Below, piece by piece: positions 50,510 through 57,456 of a stretch of DNA of 64,000 nucleotides. Each line of letters begins with the position of its first letter. Position 1 is the stretch's first letter. The DNA comes from a virus, in IMG/VR virus record IMGVR_UViG_3300018080_000098, positions 124,001-188,000 of that record. The stretch is one strand, 5' to 3'. The position numbers and the translations under genes are program-made. A model generated the notes under the pieces. That model was given only the letters and a program-made list of their open reading frames with translations. It was not told the DNA's origin and did not search any database.

Positions 50510-50938
50510 ATGAGCGCCCCTTCGCACATCAAGTACAAAGGCGCTACGTATCGCCGTCGCTGCCGGGTGGCCGTATGGGAACCCTCTAAAGGTGAGAAGA
50601 ATTTCAGCGCAGCTTCTTTGCTGGAAGCTTTTCCAGACCTTTCCGAAGGGGTAGTCAACCAGCTTGCCGAAGATGCTAAAGGTGTCTACGGTAAGAACGC
50701 CTCAGCTTTCTTGGAAAAGGCCGATACCGCTATCGGCGGTTTCGGTGTAGAAGCTGTTCGTTCTGAAGGTGCGTGGGATTCCTACTACGGTGACGTCGTT
50801 GCCGAATATGTAAATACTGGCGATACGTACAACGCAACCCTTCTCCACGACATCGAAGATGATGAGATCTACTTGACGACATATGGAGATTGGGTTCAGG
50901 CCTGGGAATACGAGAAGGAAAAAGAGGACAATCAATGA
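50510..50938 (+). CDS. Motif protein 1 (IKYKGATYRRR at N-terminus)
   Basis: A 142-residue protein starting at ATG 50510, 13 bases after the previous stop (GAGGGAG upstream). Residues 7-17 are IKYKGATYRRR, the motif shared by the proteins of this region. The rest is an alpha/beta domain of unknown type (AASLLEAFPDLSEGVVNQL, GDTYNATLLHDIEDDE) with acidic character. Its stop overlaps the next start (ATGA). Confidence 0.6.
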   Translation: MSAPSHIKYKGATYRRRCRVAVWEPSKGEKNFSAASLLEAFPDLSEGVVNQLAEDAKGVYGKNASAFLEKADTAIGGFGVEAVRSEGAWDSYYGDVVAEYVNTGDTYNATLLHDIEDDEIYLTTYGDWVQAWEYEKEKEDNQ

Positions 50939-51645
50939 CCACTCCCAAGTACATCCGTGTAGCTGGGCAGCTTTACCGTCAGCGTGAAGAGGAAATTCCT
51001 GCGTTCGTCAAGCACGACGGCTGGATCTACAAGCTCGCACAGACGGGAGCAGAGAACGTCGCTGCTATCGACGCACTTACCAAGCTGTCAAACCTGGCGA
51101 AGAAAATGGCCGACAGCGTAAAGGACCAGCAGATCTCCAAATTGCTTCAACAGGCTTACGGAGAGCTCGGTGTCCTCGCTACCAAGCTGGCCAAAGGTGA
51201 CTTCGAGGCGAAGTCCGCTGCGTTGAAAAACTGGGAAGACCTCAAAAAGGGCCTTTCCCAGTTCGCCCAACAGCTCGAAAAAGCGCAGCTGTCCAAACTC
51301 AGCAGTGCACTCACCAAGATGCTACAGGACAGCGATACCGCCCTTTCCGAACTCCAGAAAGCCGAAGGACTCGGCGCCGAGTTCGGTACCCCGGGTGGCG
51401 TCACTCCTTCTGGTAAGCCCAGCGTCGATTGGGGAGAGCACGCGCCGAAGAAGGATGAGCCTCAGCCGCTGCACGCGTCTACCGTGCCGGGCTTTTTCAC
51501 ACACAAGGGTGAGCAGTACCGTCCTCTCCTCCCGATTACCAAGGAAGCCGTTGCCTGGGCGACGTCTACCGATCCGAACGTGATCGCGGAGCGAAAGACG
51601 TTCCCACCCCTCGTGGTGCACCTGCTCGCGTCCGGTGTAGCGTAG
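50935..51645 (+). CDS. Motif protein 2 (YIRVAGQLYRQ)
   Basis: A 236-residue protein. The N-terminus has YIRVAGQLYRQ at residues 6-16 and a second, weaker copy HDGWIYKLAQ about 15 residues on. Residues 40-145 are a long helical bundle (Lys/Leu/Ala/Gln-rich). A Gly/Pro linker leads to a C-terminal copy-like FFTHKGEQYRPL. Start ATG 50935 overlaps the preceding stop. The helical bundle between beta motifs suggests an elongated virion or scaffold protein. Confidence 0.6.
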   Translation: MTTPKYIRVAGQLYRQREEEIPAFVKHDGWIYKLAQTGAENVAAIDALTKLSNLAKKMADSVKDQQISKLLQQAYGELGVLATKLAKGDFEAKSAALKNWEDLKKGLSQFAQQLEKAQLSKLSSALTKMLQDSDTALSELQKAEGLGAEFGTPGGVTPSGKPSVDWGEHAPKKDEPQPLHASTVPGFFTHKGEQYRPLLPITKEAVAWATSTDPNVIAERKTFPPLVVHLLASGVA

Positions 51646-51654
51646 GCCCAGGTC

Positions 51655-52458
51655 ATGGCCAAGCACGGCCCAGACTTCTACAACGTTACCATCACGGCTG
51701 TCCGCAACTACGAACCCGGTAAGGGACCGCCGAGGAAGGCACAGTTTTGGAACTTCTCCCAGGCTGTGCAATCCAACAGCGGGCCATCGGGAGCCCTCGC
51801 CGCGATGGTGGACAAGTTTTTCAGGTACTACCCCAACCATGCTGTCGTCCTCCCTGATGGAGAACGTGGTCAAAAAATTCTCACGTGTGAAAACCGTTCC
51901 GGGGTAGAGAGCTACTTGTCCGGAAGAACTACGCGTTCTCATGGCGACATAATGCTTGAGAGCGCAGATTCTACACTACTCATTAAGAAGATGCGCGCTC
52001 TCTCCGGAGAAACCCCTATAGGTCTCACGCCCAAGAGCGAAAAAGAGTACGACGACGCGCTGCAGGGTAACATGGAATCCTATAAGTGGTGGCAGGACCC
52101 AATCGTGCAGATGCCCGCCCCCATCTACGTTTTAGATAAAGCAGCCGAGTCCGAAGATGCTCCCGGTACCATTCGGTACAAAGGGCGCCTCTACAGACGG
52201 GCAGCTGCAACTTCTTTGGCAGACCTCCCGCCCGAGAAGGCTAAAGCACTTTTCTTTGGCATCATGGAGAAGGTGACAGAAGGGATAACCACCGTTCATC
52301 AGCTCCTCGTGGACGCTGGGGAACAGCTGCAAACGGAAGAGGGAGACGCTACTCCTCTCCTCGCAGATGCTGCCAAACGAACATACAAAGAAGTACTCCC
52401 GCTCATCCTGGACGCTCGAGATATCGCGCATTCTTTAAAGGAGCTTCCCAGTGAGTAG
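51655..52458 (+). CDS. Motif protein 3 (TIRYKGRLYRR in the middle)
   Basis: A 267-residue protein. The N-terminal 150 residues are a distinct alpha/beta domain (DFYNVTITAVRNYEP, MVDKFFRYYPNHAVVLPDGE); the motif TIRYKGRLYRRAA lies at about 171-183, and a helical C-domain follows (about 190-265). The motif therefore sits at a domain border, as if it marked the start of a second module. Its end overlaps the next gene. Confidence 0.6.
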   Translation: MAKHGPDFYNVTITAVRNYEPGKGPPRKAQFWNFSQAVQSNSGPSGALAAMVDKFFRYYPNHAVVLPDGERGQKILTCENRSGVESYLSGRTTRSHGDIMLESADSTLLIKKMRALSGETPIGLTPKSEKEYDDALQGNMESYKWWQDPIVQMPAPIYVLDKAAESEDAPGTIRYKGRLYRRAAATSLADLPPEKAKALFFGIMEKVTEGITTVHQLLVDAGEQLQTEEGDATPLLADAAKRTYKEVLPLILDARDIAHSLKELPSE

Positions 52459-52960
52459 GCAGCTCCTCAGATACCGCGGCGTCCTCTACAAAAGAGTAGA
52501 GGCCACCCAACATCCGGTCAGCGGAGATGAGTTGAAGTCGTTGGCCACGGAGCTTGAGGTTGCACAAACTCATCTTGCAGAAGTGATCGCAGACGCTGAA
52601 AAAGTCACCAACGATGCGAAGAAGCTTCAAAAATCTCTCGCTACCGGAGCTCACGAGGTGCTACGGTCTCTTCGTAGTGACGGAGAGGTAGACCCCAGCG
52701 AGGTTCGGTTGCTCACTCCGGAAGGACGGCAAGAAGGGTATATGAATCCTCTCCGTTCCATGGAGAAGGCCAACCGGATGCTCAACTACACCGTGGACGC
52801 TGCCATCGCTGCTATCAAGACCAGCATCGAGCAGGTCGATACGATGGTAGATGAGTGGCACGCCGCTCTCGATGAAATGAATTCACCTAACACGTCCCGC
52901 GAGCTCACCGCTCCCATGGTGATGACTGATAGTCCCGCGGACGACGTGCCAACGCTTTGA
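52451..52960 (+). CDS. Motif protein 4 (LLRYRGVLYKR at N-terminus)
   Basis: A 169-residue protein starting at GTG 52451, overlapping the stop of the previous gene. The motif LLRYRGVLYKR is at residues 5-15; the remainder is a helical bundle (VAQTHLAEVIADAEKVTNDA) with an acidic end. The helical domain resembles those of motif proteins 2, 9 and 12 in composition, suggesting the cassette arose by duplication. Confidence 0.6.
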   Translation: MSRQLLRYRGVLYKRVEATQHPVSGDELKSLATELEVAQTHLAEVIADAEKVTNDAKKLQKSLATGAHEVLRSLRSDGEVDPSEVRLLTPEGRQEGYMNPLRSMEKANRMLNYTVDAAIAAIKTSIEQVDTMVDEWHAALDEMNSPNTSRELTAPMVMTDSPADDVPTL

Positions 52961-52968
52961 GGTTGCCT

Positions 52969-53427
52969 ATGCGCCCTACTAGAACACTCACAGATCCACT
53001 CAACATGGACCTCGAGGCCCGCCTGCGCCAGCGGTTCGCAGAGTTCCCTCGACAGGCTGCAGAACCAGAGCTCGAGGCAACAGAAGGGGACCCGGTTCCA
53101 GTAGAGCAGCCTCTTCCAGTAGCAGAAGATGGCATTTCTTCCGAAGAGCTCGCCATCCAACAGCTTCGCCCACTCTACGAGAACCTGTTGCGCGCTCGTC
53201 GTCAGCTGAACAGCCTCTCTGGAGAGCTCACTCGAAGGAAGCTCACCGATTCCCAGTTCAAAGATCTAGGCATCGTAGAAGACTGGCTCGGTGTCACCAA
53301 GAGCATCGCACGCCAGTACGGCGAAGCGCTCATTCAGATGGAACAGATTCTCGAGCAGCTCATTGAAGGCGTCATCGCGTATCGAGCCAAGTTCAACAAG
53401 GATCCCAGTTTCCTCGAAGGCGAGTAG
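52969..53427 (+). CDS. Helical protein without the motif
   Basis: A 152-residue protein (ATG 52969, GAGG six bases before). The N-terminal 55 residues are polar and Pro/Glu-rich; residues 60-145 are a helical bundle (LYENLLRARRQLNSLSGEL, IVEDWLGVTKSIARQYGEAL) like those attached to the motif in neighbours. It may be a motif protein that lost the motif. Confidence 0.55.
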   Translation: MRPTRTLTDPLNMDLEARLRQRFAEFPRQAAEPELEATEGDPVPVEQPLPVAEDGISSEELAIQQLRPLYENLLRARRQLNSLSGELTRRKLTDSQFKDLGIVEDWLGVTKSIARQYGEALIQMEQILEQLIEGVIAYRAKFNKDPSFLEGE

Positions 53428-53431
53428 CACC

Positions 53432-53749
53432 ATGGACGTTGGGTTTCGTAACGGACAGGGTTACTACGATCGCGAGCAGCGTCGCACCGATTGGATCACA
53501 GCCTACGACAAAGATACCCTCGAAAAAGTAGGCACCGTCCTGTTCCGCGTTCACGGAAACAAATGCTACGTGCAAGACGTTTTCGTGTTCCCAAATTTTC
53601 GTAGACAAGGATTCGCTACTCGCCTTGTACAAGCGATGATCTCCAACACCAAGCTCCCCTACCAACAACTTCGGTGGGGAATCAAATCGGATGATGGAGT
53701 GGCATTGAAACGAGCTCTAGACCGCCGATTCGGGAAAGGAGACCAATGA
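53432..53749 (+). CDS. Small GNAT-like acetyltransferase-fold protein
   Basis: A 105-residue protein. VHGNKCYVQDVFVFPNFRRQ followed by GFATRLVQAMI is the acetyl-CoA binding motif A of GNAT enzymes (V-x-P-x-(F/Y)-R-x-x-G-x-(A/G)). The N-terminal substrate strands are short, so the fold is minimal. The substrate is unknown; protein Lys acetylation of host or virion proteins is possible. Its stop overlaps the next ATG. Confidence 0.6.
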   Translation: MDVGFRNGQGYYDREQRRTDWITAYDKDTLEKVGTVLFRVHGNKCYVQDVFVFPNFRRQGFATRLVQAMISNTKLPYQQLRWGIKSDDGVALKRALDRRFGKGDQ

Positions 53750-53976
53750 GCCGAGTGAGAGTAAGACGATGCCGGGCAAACTCCGGGAGCCCCATCCGCT
53801 ACGTCAACTACGGTTACGGCCCCGCTGCCACACCAGGCAGACCGTCTCCAGGACGAATCGTGCGCGTAGCTCCCGGTCTCCCCTGGGCCAACCGAGGTGT
53901 GCGCTACCCCGTGCATCCACTCAACTACGTTGACACTTCCAGGTACTTTTTTAATCGTAATCCTGGTTACTTTTAG
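53746..53976 (+). CDS. Small basic Pro/Gly/Tyr-rich protein
   Basis: A 76-residue protein rich in Arg, Pro, Gly, Tyr and Asn (RYVNYGYGPAATPGRP), likely extended or disordered, with an aromatic C-terminus (RYFFNRNPGYF). It has no family and no ribosome site beyond coupling to the upstream gene. It could be a minor virion component. Confidence 0.45.
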   Translation: MSRVRVRRCRANSGSPIRYVNYGYGPAATPGRPSPGRIVRVAPGLPWANRGVRYPVHPLNYVDTSRYFFNRNPGYF

Positions 53977-53984
53977 AGGTCGTT

Positions 53985-54638
53985 ATGGATCAGCACTCGC
54001 TTCTACAACAGCATCTGCAGTTCCTGCGCCGCCTCGCGGGTCCCTCGAGAGCTCGTACGGCCGCGGGTGACTTCGAGGTGTTCAGCACCCATCCATCGGT
54101 ACACATCTACCAGCGTGTGCCTACCATCAAAGCAGCCGTCGAGCTCGTGCACAAGCTCGCTCCTGAGCACCCGGATGTGATGTTGAACGTGTGGACGCCT
54201 GAGCAGAAGCACGCCTACCAGGCTATCTTCCGCGCAGACGAGGGTAGGCTCGACGTGCTCATCGGTAGCCAGTGGAGCCCTAAGGAGCTTCCGAGAGCCG
54301 CTGAAATTATTCGGTATCGGGGAGCTACGTATTACAAGGAAGGGCCCAACATGCCAAAGCCCCCAAAGAAGATCAAAGTTAATGGGCAGGTCTACGAGTT
54401 GGCAAGTGTGAAGAAGGAAGCTGCGCATTACAAACCTGTGGATACTGCTCCACCGGAAACCAAGTATCAGTTCCTGATTTCCTTGGGTCCCAAACAGTAC
54501 GTGTTTTTCTTTGATGGTGACCGACGCTTTCTCGGATGGGCTCCTTCTATGGCGCAAGGCTTGAACATTCCCGAAGATGCAGAGGTAGCAGAGACCAACT
54601 ACCAGTTAGCTTTGATCCCGGGCCAATGGACCAAGTAG
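53985..54638 (+). CDS. Motif protein 5 (two motif copies)
   Basis: A 217-residue protein, last of the plus-strand series. An N-terminal helical domain (about 1-100) is followed by IIRYRGATYYK (about 108-118), a short linker, and KKIKVNGQVYELAS (about 127-140), then a C-terminal beta domain (KYQFLISLGPKQYVFFFDGD). The two motif copies are separated by about 20 residues. The next element downstream is the structured RNA region. Confidence 0.6.
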   Translation: MDQHSLLQQHLQFLRRLAGPSRARTAAGDFEVFSTHPSVHIYQRVPTIKAAVELVHKLAPEHPDVMLNVWTPEQKHAYQAIFRADEGRLDVLIGSQWSPKELPRAAEIIRYRGATYYKEGPNMPKPPKKIKVNGQVYELASVKKEAAHYKPVDTAPPETKYQFLISLGPKQYVFFFDGDRRFLGWAPSMAQGLNIPEDAEVAETNYQLALIPGQWTK

Positions 54639-54641
54639 CTC

Positions 54642-54669
54642 TTGACATCCAGCATCGCTCTGCTACATT
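54642..54669 (+). promoter_or_regulatory. Host-like promoter of the structured RNA
   Basis: TTGACA (54642-54647), 16 bases, TACATT (54664-54669), starting three bases after the stop of the preceding gene. Transcription would begin near 54676. Confidence 0.6.
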
Positions 54670-54675
54670 GTGGCC

Positions 54676-54897
54676 ATCGAAGGATTAGCTGAGTCAATGA
54701 GAACACGGAAACAGACAGCAACGTCAGTGTTGGGAGCGCGGATGCGCTGCGTCCCAGCACATCCGTGCCTCTTCGGGGCCAATTGGGAGAGTCTGTACGG
54801 CATCTCCACCGACCCCGAAGATCCGGGTGGCTAATCCGTGTAGAAGCAGAAAAGGATACACGAGAAAGCCACCCGGGAAACCAGGTGGCTTTTTTGT
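54676..54897 (+). ncRNA. Candidate structured ncRNA with competing hairpins (RNA A)
   Basis: About 220 bases between a host-like promoter and an intrinsic terminator. Helices seen: GTGTTGGGA (54727-54735) with TCCCAGCAC (54752-54760); TCTTCGGGG (54770-54778) with CCCCGAAGA (54813-54821), enclosing GGAGA/TCTCC; CCGGGTGGCT (54823-54832) with AGCCACCCGG (54867-54876), enclosing CGTGTA/TACACG. The last 3' arm is also the 5' arm of the terminator, so the two structures exclude each other. A 45-codon frame (ATG 54697, TAA 54832-54834) ends exactly at the switching arm, so attenuation or a small peptide is possible. No known RNA family is recognised. Confidence 0.55.
54866..54895 (+). terminator. 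Intrinsic terminator of RNA A
   Basis: AAGCCACC (54866-54873) pairs with GGTGGCTT (54884-54891), with a 10-base loop, and six T residues follow (54890-54895). Confidence 0.85.
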
Positions 54898-55126
54898 TGC
54901 TCACACCCAGTGAGCCAGCGTAGATAGGTTGGGACCAGGTTGTAGGTAGGCTGGTTTGCGGGTGAGACGTAGACCCAGATTCTGGATTCGTCTGGACCTG
55001 TGGGACGTCAAGAGAGGGTGAGCAGATTCATACGGCAGCCTTCTTGCCAACCGAAAGGCTGCAGTCCCTCCGAGGGTGGGGCGGCGACGGCGTTCGCTGT
55101 TGGAGCGCCGCCCCACCCTTGTTTTT
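54898..55126 (+). ncRNA. Second hairpin-rich non-coding stretch (RNA B), transcription uncertain
   Basis: About 230 bp without a convincing gene. It contains GCAGCCTT (55035-55042)/AAGGCTGC (55055-55062) and ends in a 13-bp terminator. No clear own promoter is visible (TTGCTC ... TAGATA near 54896-54927 is weak), so it may be read-through from RNA A when its terminator is not formed. The density of helices suggests a functional RNA or a long termination zone between convergent operons. Confidence 0.35.
55074..55126 (+). terminator. Very strong GC-rich terminator between convergent operons
   Basis: GGGTGGGGCGGCG (55074-55086) pairs with CGCCGCCCCACCC (55106-55118) over 13 perfect base pairs, followed by TTGTTTTT (55119-55126). 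It stops plus-strand transcription one base before the stop codon of the facing gene. Confidence 0.9.
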
Positions 55127-55435
55127 CTACTCGTCTTTTAGCGCTGCCAGAAGTGCTTCGAGGCGACTTGGTAGGGTGGGCACCACGCTGGATAGGTAGG
55201 ATTTGTCACCTGCTGCCAAAGCTGTCGCTGTCATCACAAGCTTCTCCATGAGCTCAGCCATAGCGTACTCAGGTGAACTCGTTTCTCCTGCTTTGTGCAG
55301 TCCATTGAGAAGGTTCGAAATCTCGCGATGGGCTGTTCCTAGTGATTTGTCTATCTGCCGCAGCTTCGCGGAAAAGTCTTCATCCGCTTTGCGGTACAGA
55401 TGTCCCCCAACTTTGATGTAGGCAGGAATTTTCAT
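55127..55435 (-). CDS. Motif protein 6 (YIKVGGHLYRK at N-terminus)
   Basis: A 102-residue protein on the minus strand, starting at ATG 55435 just after the neighbour's stop. The motif is YIKVGGHLYRK at residues 6-16, followed by a helical bundle (KLRQIDKSLGTAHREISNLL). This architecture is nearly the same as that of motif proteins 2 and 4 on the opposite strand, a sign of duplication and inversion. Confidence 0.6.
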   Translation of the reverse strand: MKIPAYIKVGGHLYRKADEDFSAKLRQIDKSLGTAHREISNLLNGLHKAGETSSPEYAMAELMEKLVMTATALAAGDKSYLSSVVPTLPSRLEALLAALKDE

Positions 55436-55439
55436 GCGC

Positions 55440-55796
55440 CTAGTCGTCGAGCTCGTACAGTGCGCCCCGAAAGCGGATCTGCTTCGGCGCAGCTTCCACC
55501 TTCCTATAGACGTGACCACCGACCTTGATGCGGTCCGGTACCACACCCGCTTCCTTCTTGCCCTTGCCAGCTTCCTGGCCCTTCTCGGCCAGCAGGTCCA
55601 TCGTCTTCTCGACGGTGTTCTCCGGACCCTTCACCTCGGTGAGGTTCGGTGTCTGAAGACTCTTCTCCCAATCCTTGATTTCACTGGTAGGAACCTTCTC
55701 TTCCGGTCCACCCTCGTTGGGAATTTCCACTTCGGGAGAGTCGCCCAGGTTGCCCTGCAGGTTGTTGTCCACTTCTAGTTTCTTCTCGTCTGCCAT
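55440..55796 (-). CDS. Motif protein 7 (two motif copies at C-terminus)
   Basis: A 118-residue protein. The first 85 residues are acidic and disordered; the end carries RIKVGGHVYRKVE and, after a short linker, QIRFRGALYELDD, which is the C-terminus. Here the motif is a tail rather than a head, showing it works at either end. AGGAAG lies before ATG 55796. Confidence 0.6.
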   Translation of the reverse strand: MADEKKLEVDNNLQGNLGDSPEVEIPNEGGPEEKVPTSEIKDWEKSLQTPNLTEVKGPENTVEKTMDLLAEKGQEAGKGKKEAGVVPDRIKVGGHVYRKVEAAPKQIRFRGALYELDD

Positions 55797-55845
55797 GACT
55801 TCTTCCTTTGCGTTTTCAAAAGTCGTGTGAAATATTTCTCAGCAG

Positions 55846-56193
55846 CTAACCGCCGCCGTTGCCTCCACCGTTTCCGCCACCACCCCCATCCCCACCAGCT
55901 CCTGCGCCACCATCACCACCTAGAGCTCCAGCGTAATCGCCTTCACCGATATCCGGATTCACTCCAGTCTCAATTTGACTGGGGTGCTTGACCTTCTTTT
56001 CCGCCTTCTCCCGCGGGAGTGAGTAGATGTCCTTGCTCTGCTTGATGGCGTCCTGGACCTTCTTGTTCTCGCCCTTCTCGCGAGGCTGCTCGTCGCTGAT
56101 AGGTACGGCGACGGCGCCGTAGTCACCTTCGCGCAGGATGTACGTGGCTCCCTTGTAAATCAATTTTTTGGTCGGTTTGTTTTTACGCACCAT
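55846..56193 (-). CDS. Motif protein 8 with Gly-rich tail
   Basis: A 115-residue protein. KLIYKGATYILRE at residues 10-22 is followed by a charged Lys/Glu-rich segment and a C-terminal 35-residue Gly/Asn/Ala-rich tail without other residues of note. Gly-rich tails are common in flexible virion linkers. Confidence 0.55.
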   Translation of the reverse strand: MVRKNKPTKKLIYKGATYILREGDYGAVAVPISDEQPREKGENKKVQDAIKQSKDIYSLPREKAEKKVKHPSQIETGVNPDIGEGDYAGALGGDGGAGAGGDGGGGGNGGGNGGG

Positions 56194-56212
56194 GCTGAAC
56201 CTTCTTTGCAGA

Positions 56213-56539
56213 CTACCAGTTGATGACTACCTTGGCGTTCAAGGCTTCACCGATCTGCTCCTCTAGTCGATGTTGCACCTTACGAAATTCATCACTCTGT
56301 GCTTCGTGCTTCACGTCCCGCAGGAATTCCACACGCTGCGCTGTATCTACAAAGCCCATCTCTCGAGCCACTTTGCTCAGCGCACTCAGAGCGCGGTACA
56401 CATCCATGTGAGCGTCGAAGAGGGCTTTGAAGTCTTCGTGGAGCCACTTGTATCCTTTCTCCACTGTTTCTTTGTCAGCACCTGTTCGGAGATAGGTGGC
56501 GCCTCTGTACTTGATTTTATCGGGTGCTTCTTTACTCAT
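56213..56539 (-). CDS. Motif protein 9 (KIKYRGATYLR)
   Basis: A 108-residue protein with KIKYRGATYLR at residues 8-18, followed by a helical domain (YKWLHEDFKALFDAHMDVY, VEFLRDVKHEAQSDEF). The motif-plus-helical-bundle layout matches motif proteins 2, 4 and 6. Its start overlaps the end of the next upstream gene by eight bases. Confidence 0.6.
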   Translation of the reverse strand: MSKEAPDKIKYRGATYLRTGADKETVEKGYKWLHEDFKALFDAHMDVYRALSALSKVAREMGFVDTAQRVEFLRDVKHEAQSDEFRKVQHRLEEQIGEALNAKVVINW

Positions 56540-57083
56540 CGTTTCCTCTCCGTGTGTACTTACGCCCTTTGTACTCGATAGCAGTTGGAGCCGAGCTCGA
56601 GGACCAATGAAGCGTCTTCAGCCCTAGTGGATAGATAGCCTCTTCCGGACCTTCCGCTCCAGGAACTCCCTTCCAGTCGGTGATGTCGCCGCCAGTGATT
56701 GGCTCTCTGCCTTCCTCACTTTCCTGCTGCACGTCACGCTCACGTACCGACCAGGGGAAGTAGCTCGAGGCCAGCTCCGGGTCGAGAATACCAGCTCGCA
56801 AGAAAGTACGCACAGTACGTTGGAGTATCTTGTTGGCTGCTTCCATAGGAGCCGCGAGCCCTGTTAGTCGATTGGCCACCCTCCCATACGATTTTACATC
56901 TTCAGGGTCCCCATGGTCGATTTCCCGCTTGAGGGTGTCCGCACTTTCTGCTACTATGTCGAGGATGGTCGCCAGCTCACCTACCCGCTGTCGGGCCTTG
57001 CGGTACTGCTGGTTCTGAGCGGACACGAGTCGGTATACTCGACCGTGAACACGAATGTGTGTGGGAAGCTTTTCCTGAGACAT
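56532..57083 (-). CDS. Motif protein 10 (motif at both ends)
   Basis: A 183-residue protein, first of the minus-strand series; ATG 57083 is preferred to 57107 but the ribosome site is weak. HIRVHGRVYRLVS lies near the N-terminus (about 9-21), a helical middle follows (VGELATILDIVAESADTLKR), and AIEYKGRKYTRRG is near the C-terminus. A TATAAA box is 34 bases upstream. Confidence 0.6.
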   Translation of the reverse strand: MSQEKLPTHIRVHGRVYRLVSAQNQQYRKARQRVGELATILDIVAESADTLKREIDHGDPEDVKSYGRVANRLTGLAAPMEAANKILQRTVRTFLRAGILDPELASSYFPWSVRERDVQQESEEGREPITGGDITDWKGVPGAEGPEEAIYPLGLKTLHWSSSSAPTAIEYKGRKYTRRGNDE

Positions 57084-57117
57084 AGTTCTACTTCTTTGAA
57101 CATACACGGGAAGGTTC

Positions 57118-57123
57118 TTTATA
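57118..57123 (-). promoter_or_regulatory. Late-type TATAAA box for the minus motif operon
   Basis: The minus strand reads AGTATAAAGAACC, 34 bases before ATG 57083. GTTCTTT and AAAGAAC (57114-57140) form an inverted repeat around it. Confidence 0.35.
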
Positions 57124-57165
57124 CTATAACTAGAAAGAACTGAGCTCCCGCTGCGGAAAGCTGTC

Positions 57166-57173
57166 TTGTAAAA
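57166..57173 (+). promoter_or_regulatory. TTGTAAAA-box promoter candidate for the 57192 unit
   Basis: GTCTTGTAAAACAGAG lies 18 bases before ATG 57192, which has GAGAGG as ribosome site. Confidence 0.5.
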
Positions 57174-57191
57174 CAGAGTAGAGAGGTAACA

Positions 57192-57449
57192 ATGTCACGC
57201 GTGTACAGCAACAATTGGCTCCAGTTGGAAGGTGGCGAACTGGAAGGTTACTATAACGAAGCTATGCAATGGGTGGTCTACAAGAGCTCTAACGACGGTT
57301 TCTGGTACGGCTTTCACAAGAAGTCAGAGCCTGTGTGGCAGATAGGTCCGTACGATACACGAGAGGACGCCATGAATTGGTGCCTCCGTGTTCAGCTGCA
57401 CGCGGATTTCGTGCATGGCAGGGAGCCAAGCACTGTGGCTGCTGGGTGA
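57192..57449 (+). CDS. Hypothetical small protein
   Basis: An 85-residue aromatic-rich protein (NNWLQLEGGELEGYYNEAMQ, SNDGFWYGFHKKSEPVW) that looks like a small beta domain; no family. It opens the accessory block after a TTGTAAAA box. Confidence 0.6.
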   Translation: MSRVYSNNWLQLEGGELEGYYNEAMQWVVYKSSNDGFWYGFHKKSEPVWQIGPYDTREDAMNWCLRVQLHADFVHGREPSTVAAG

Positions 57450-57456
57450 ATGTGCC

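Noticed and set aside
54901-55116. A 71-codon minus-strand frame in the RNA B region
   Set aside because: Arg/Pro-rich, overlaps strong hairpins, and lacks a ribosome site; the terminator explains the composition.
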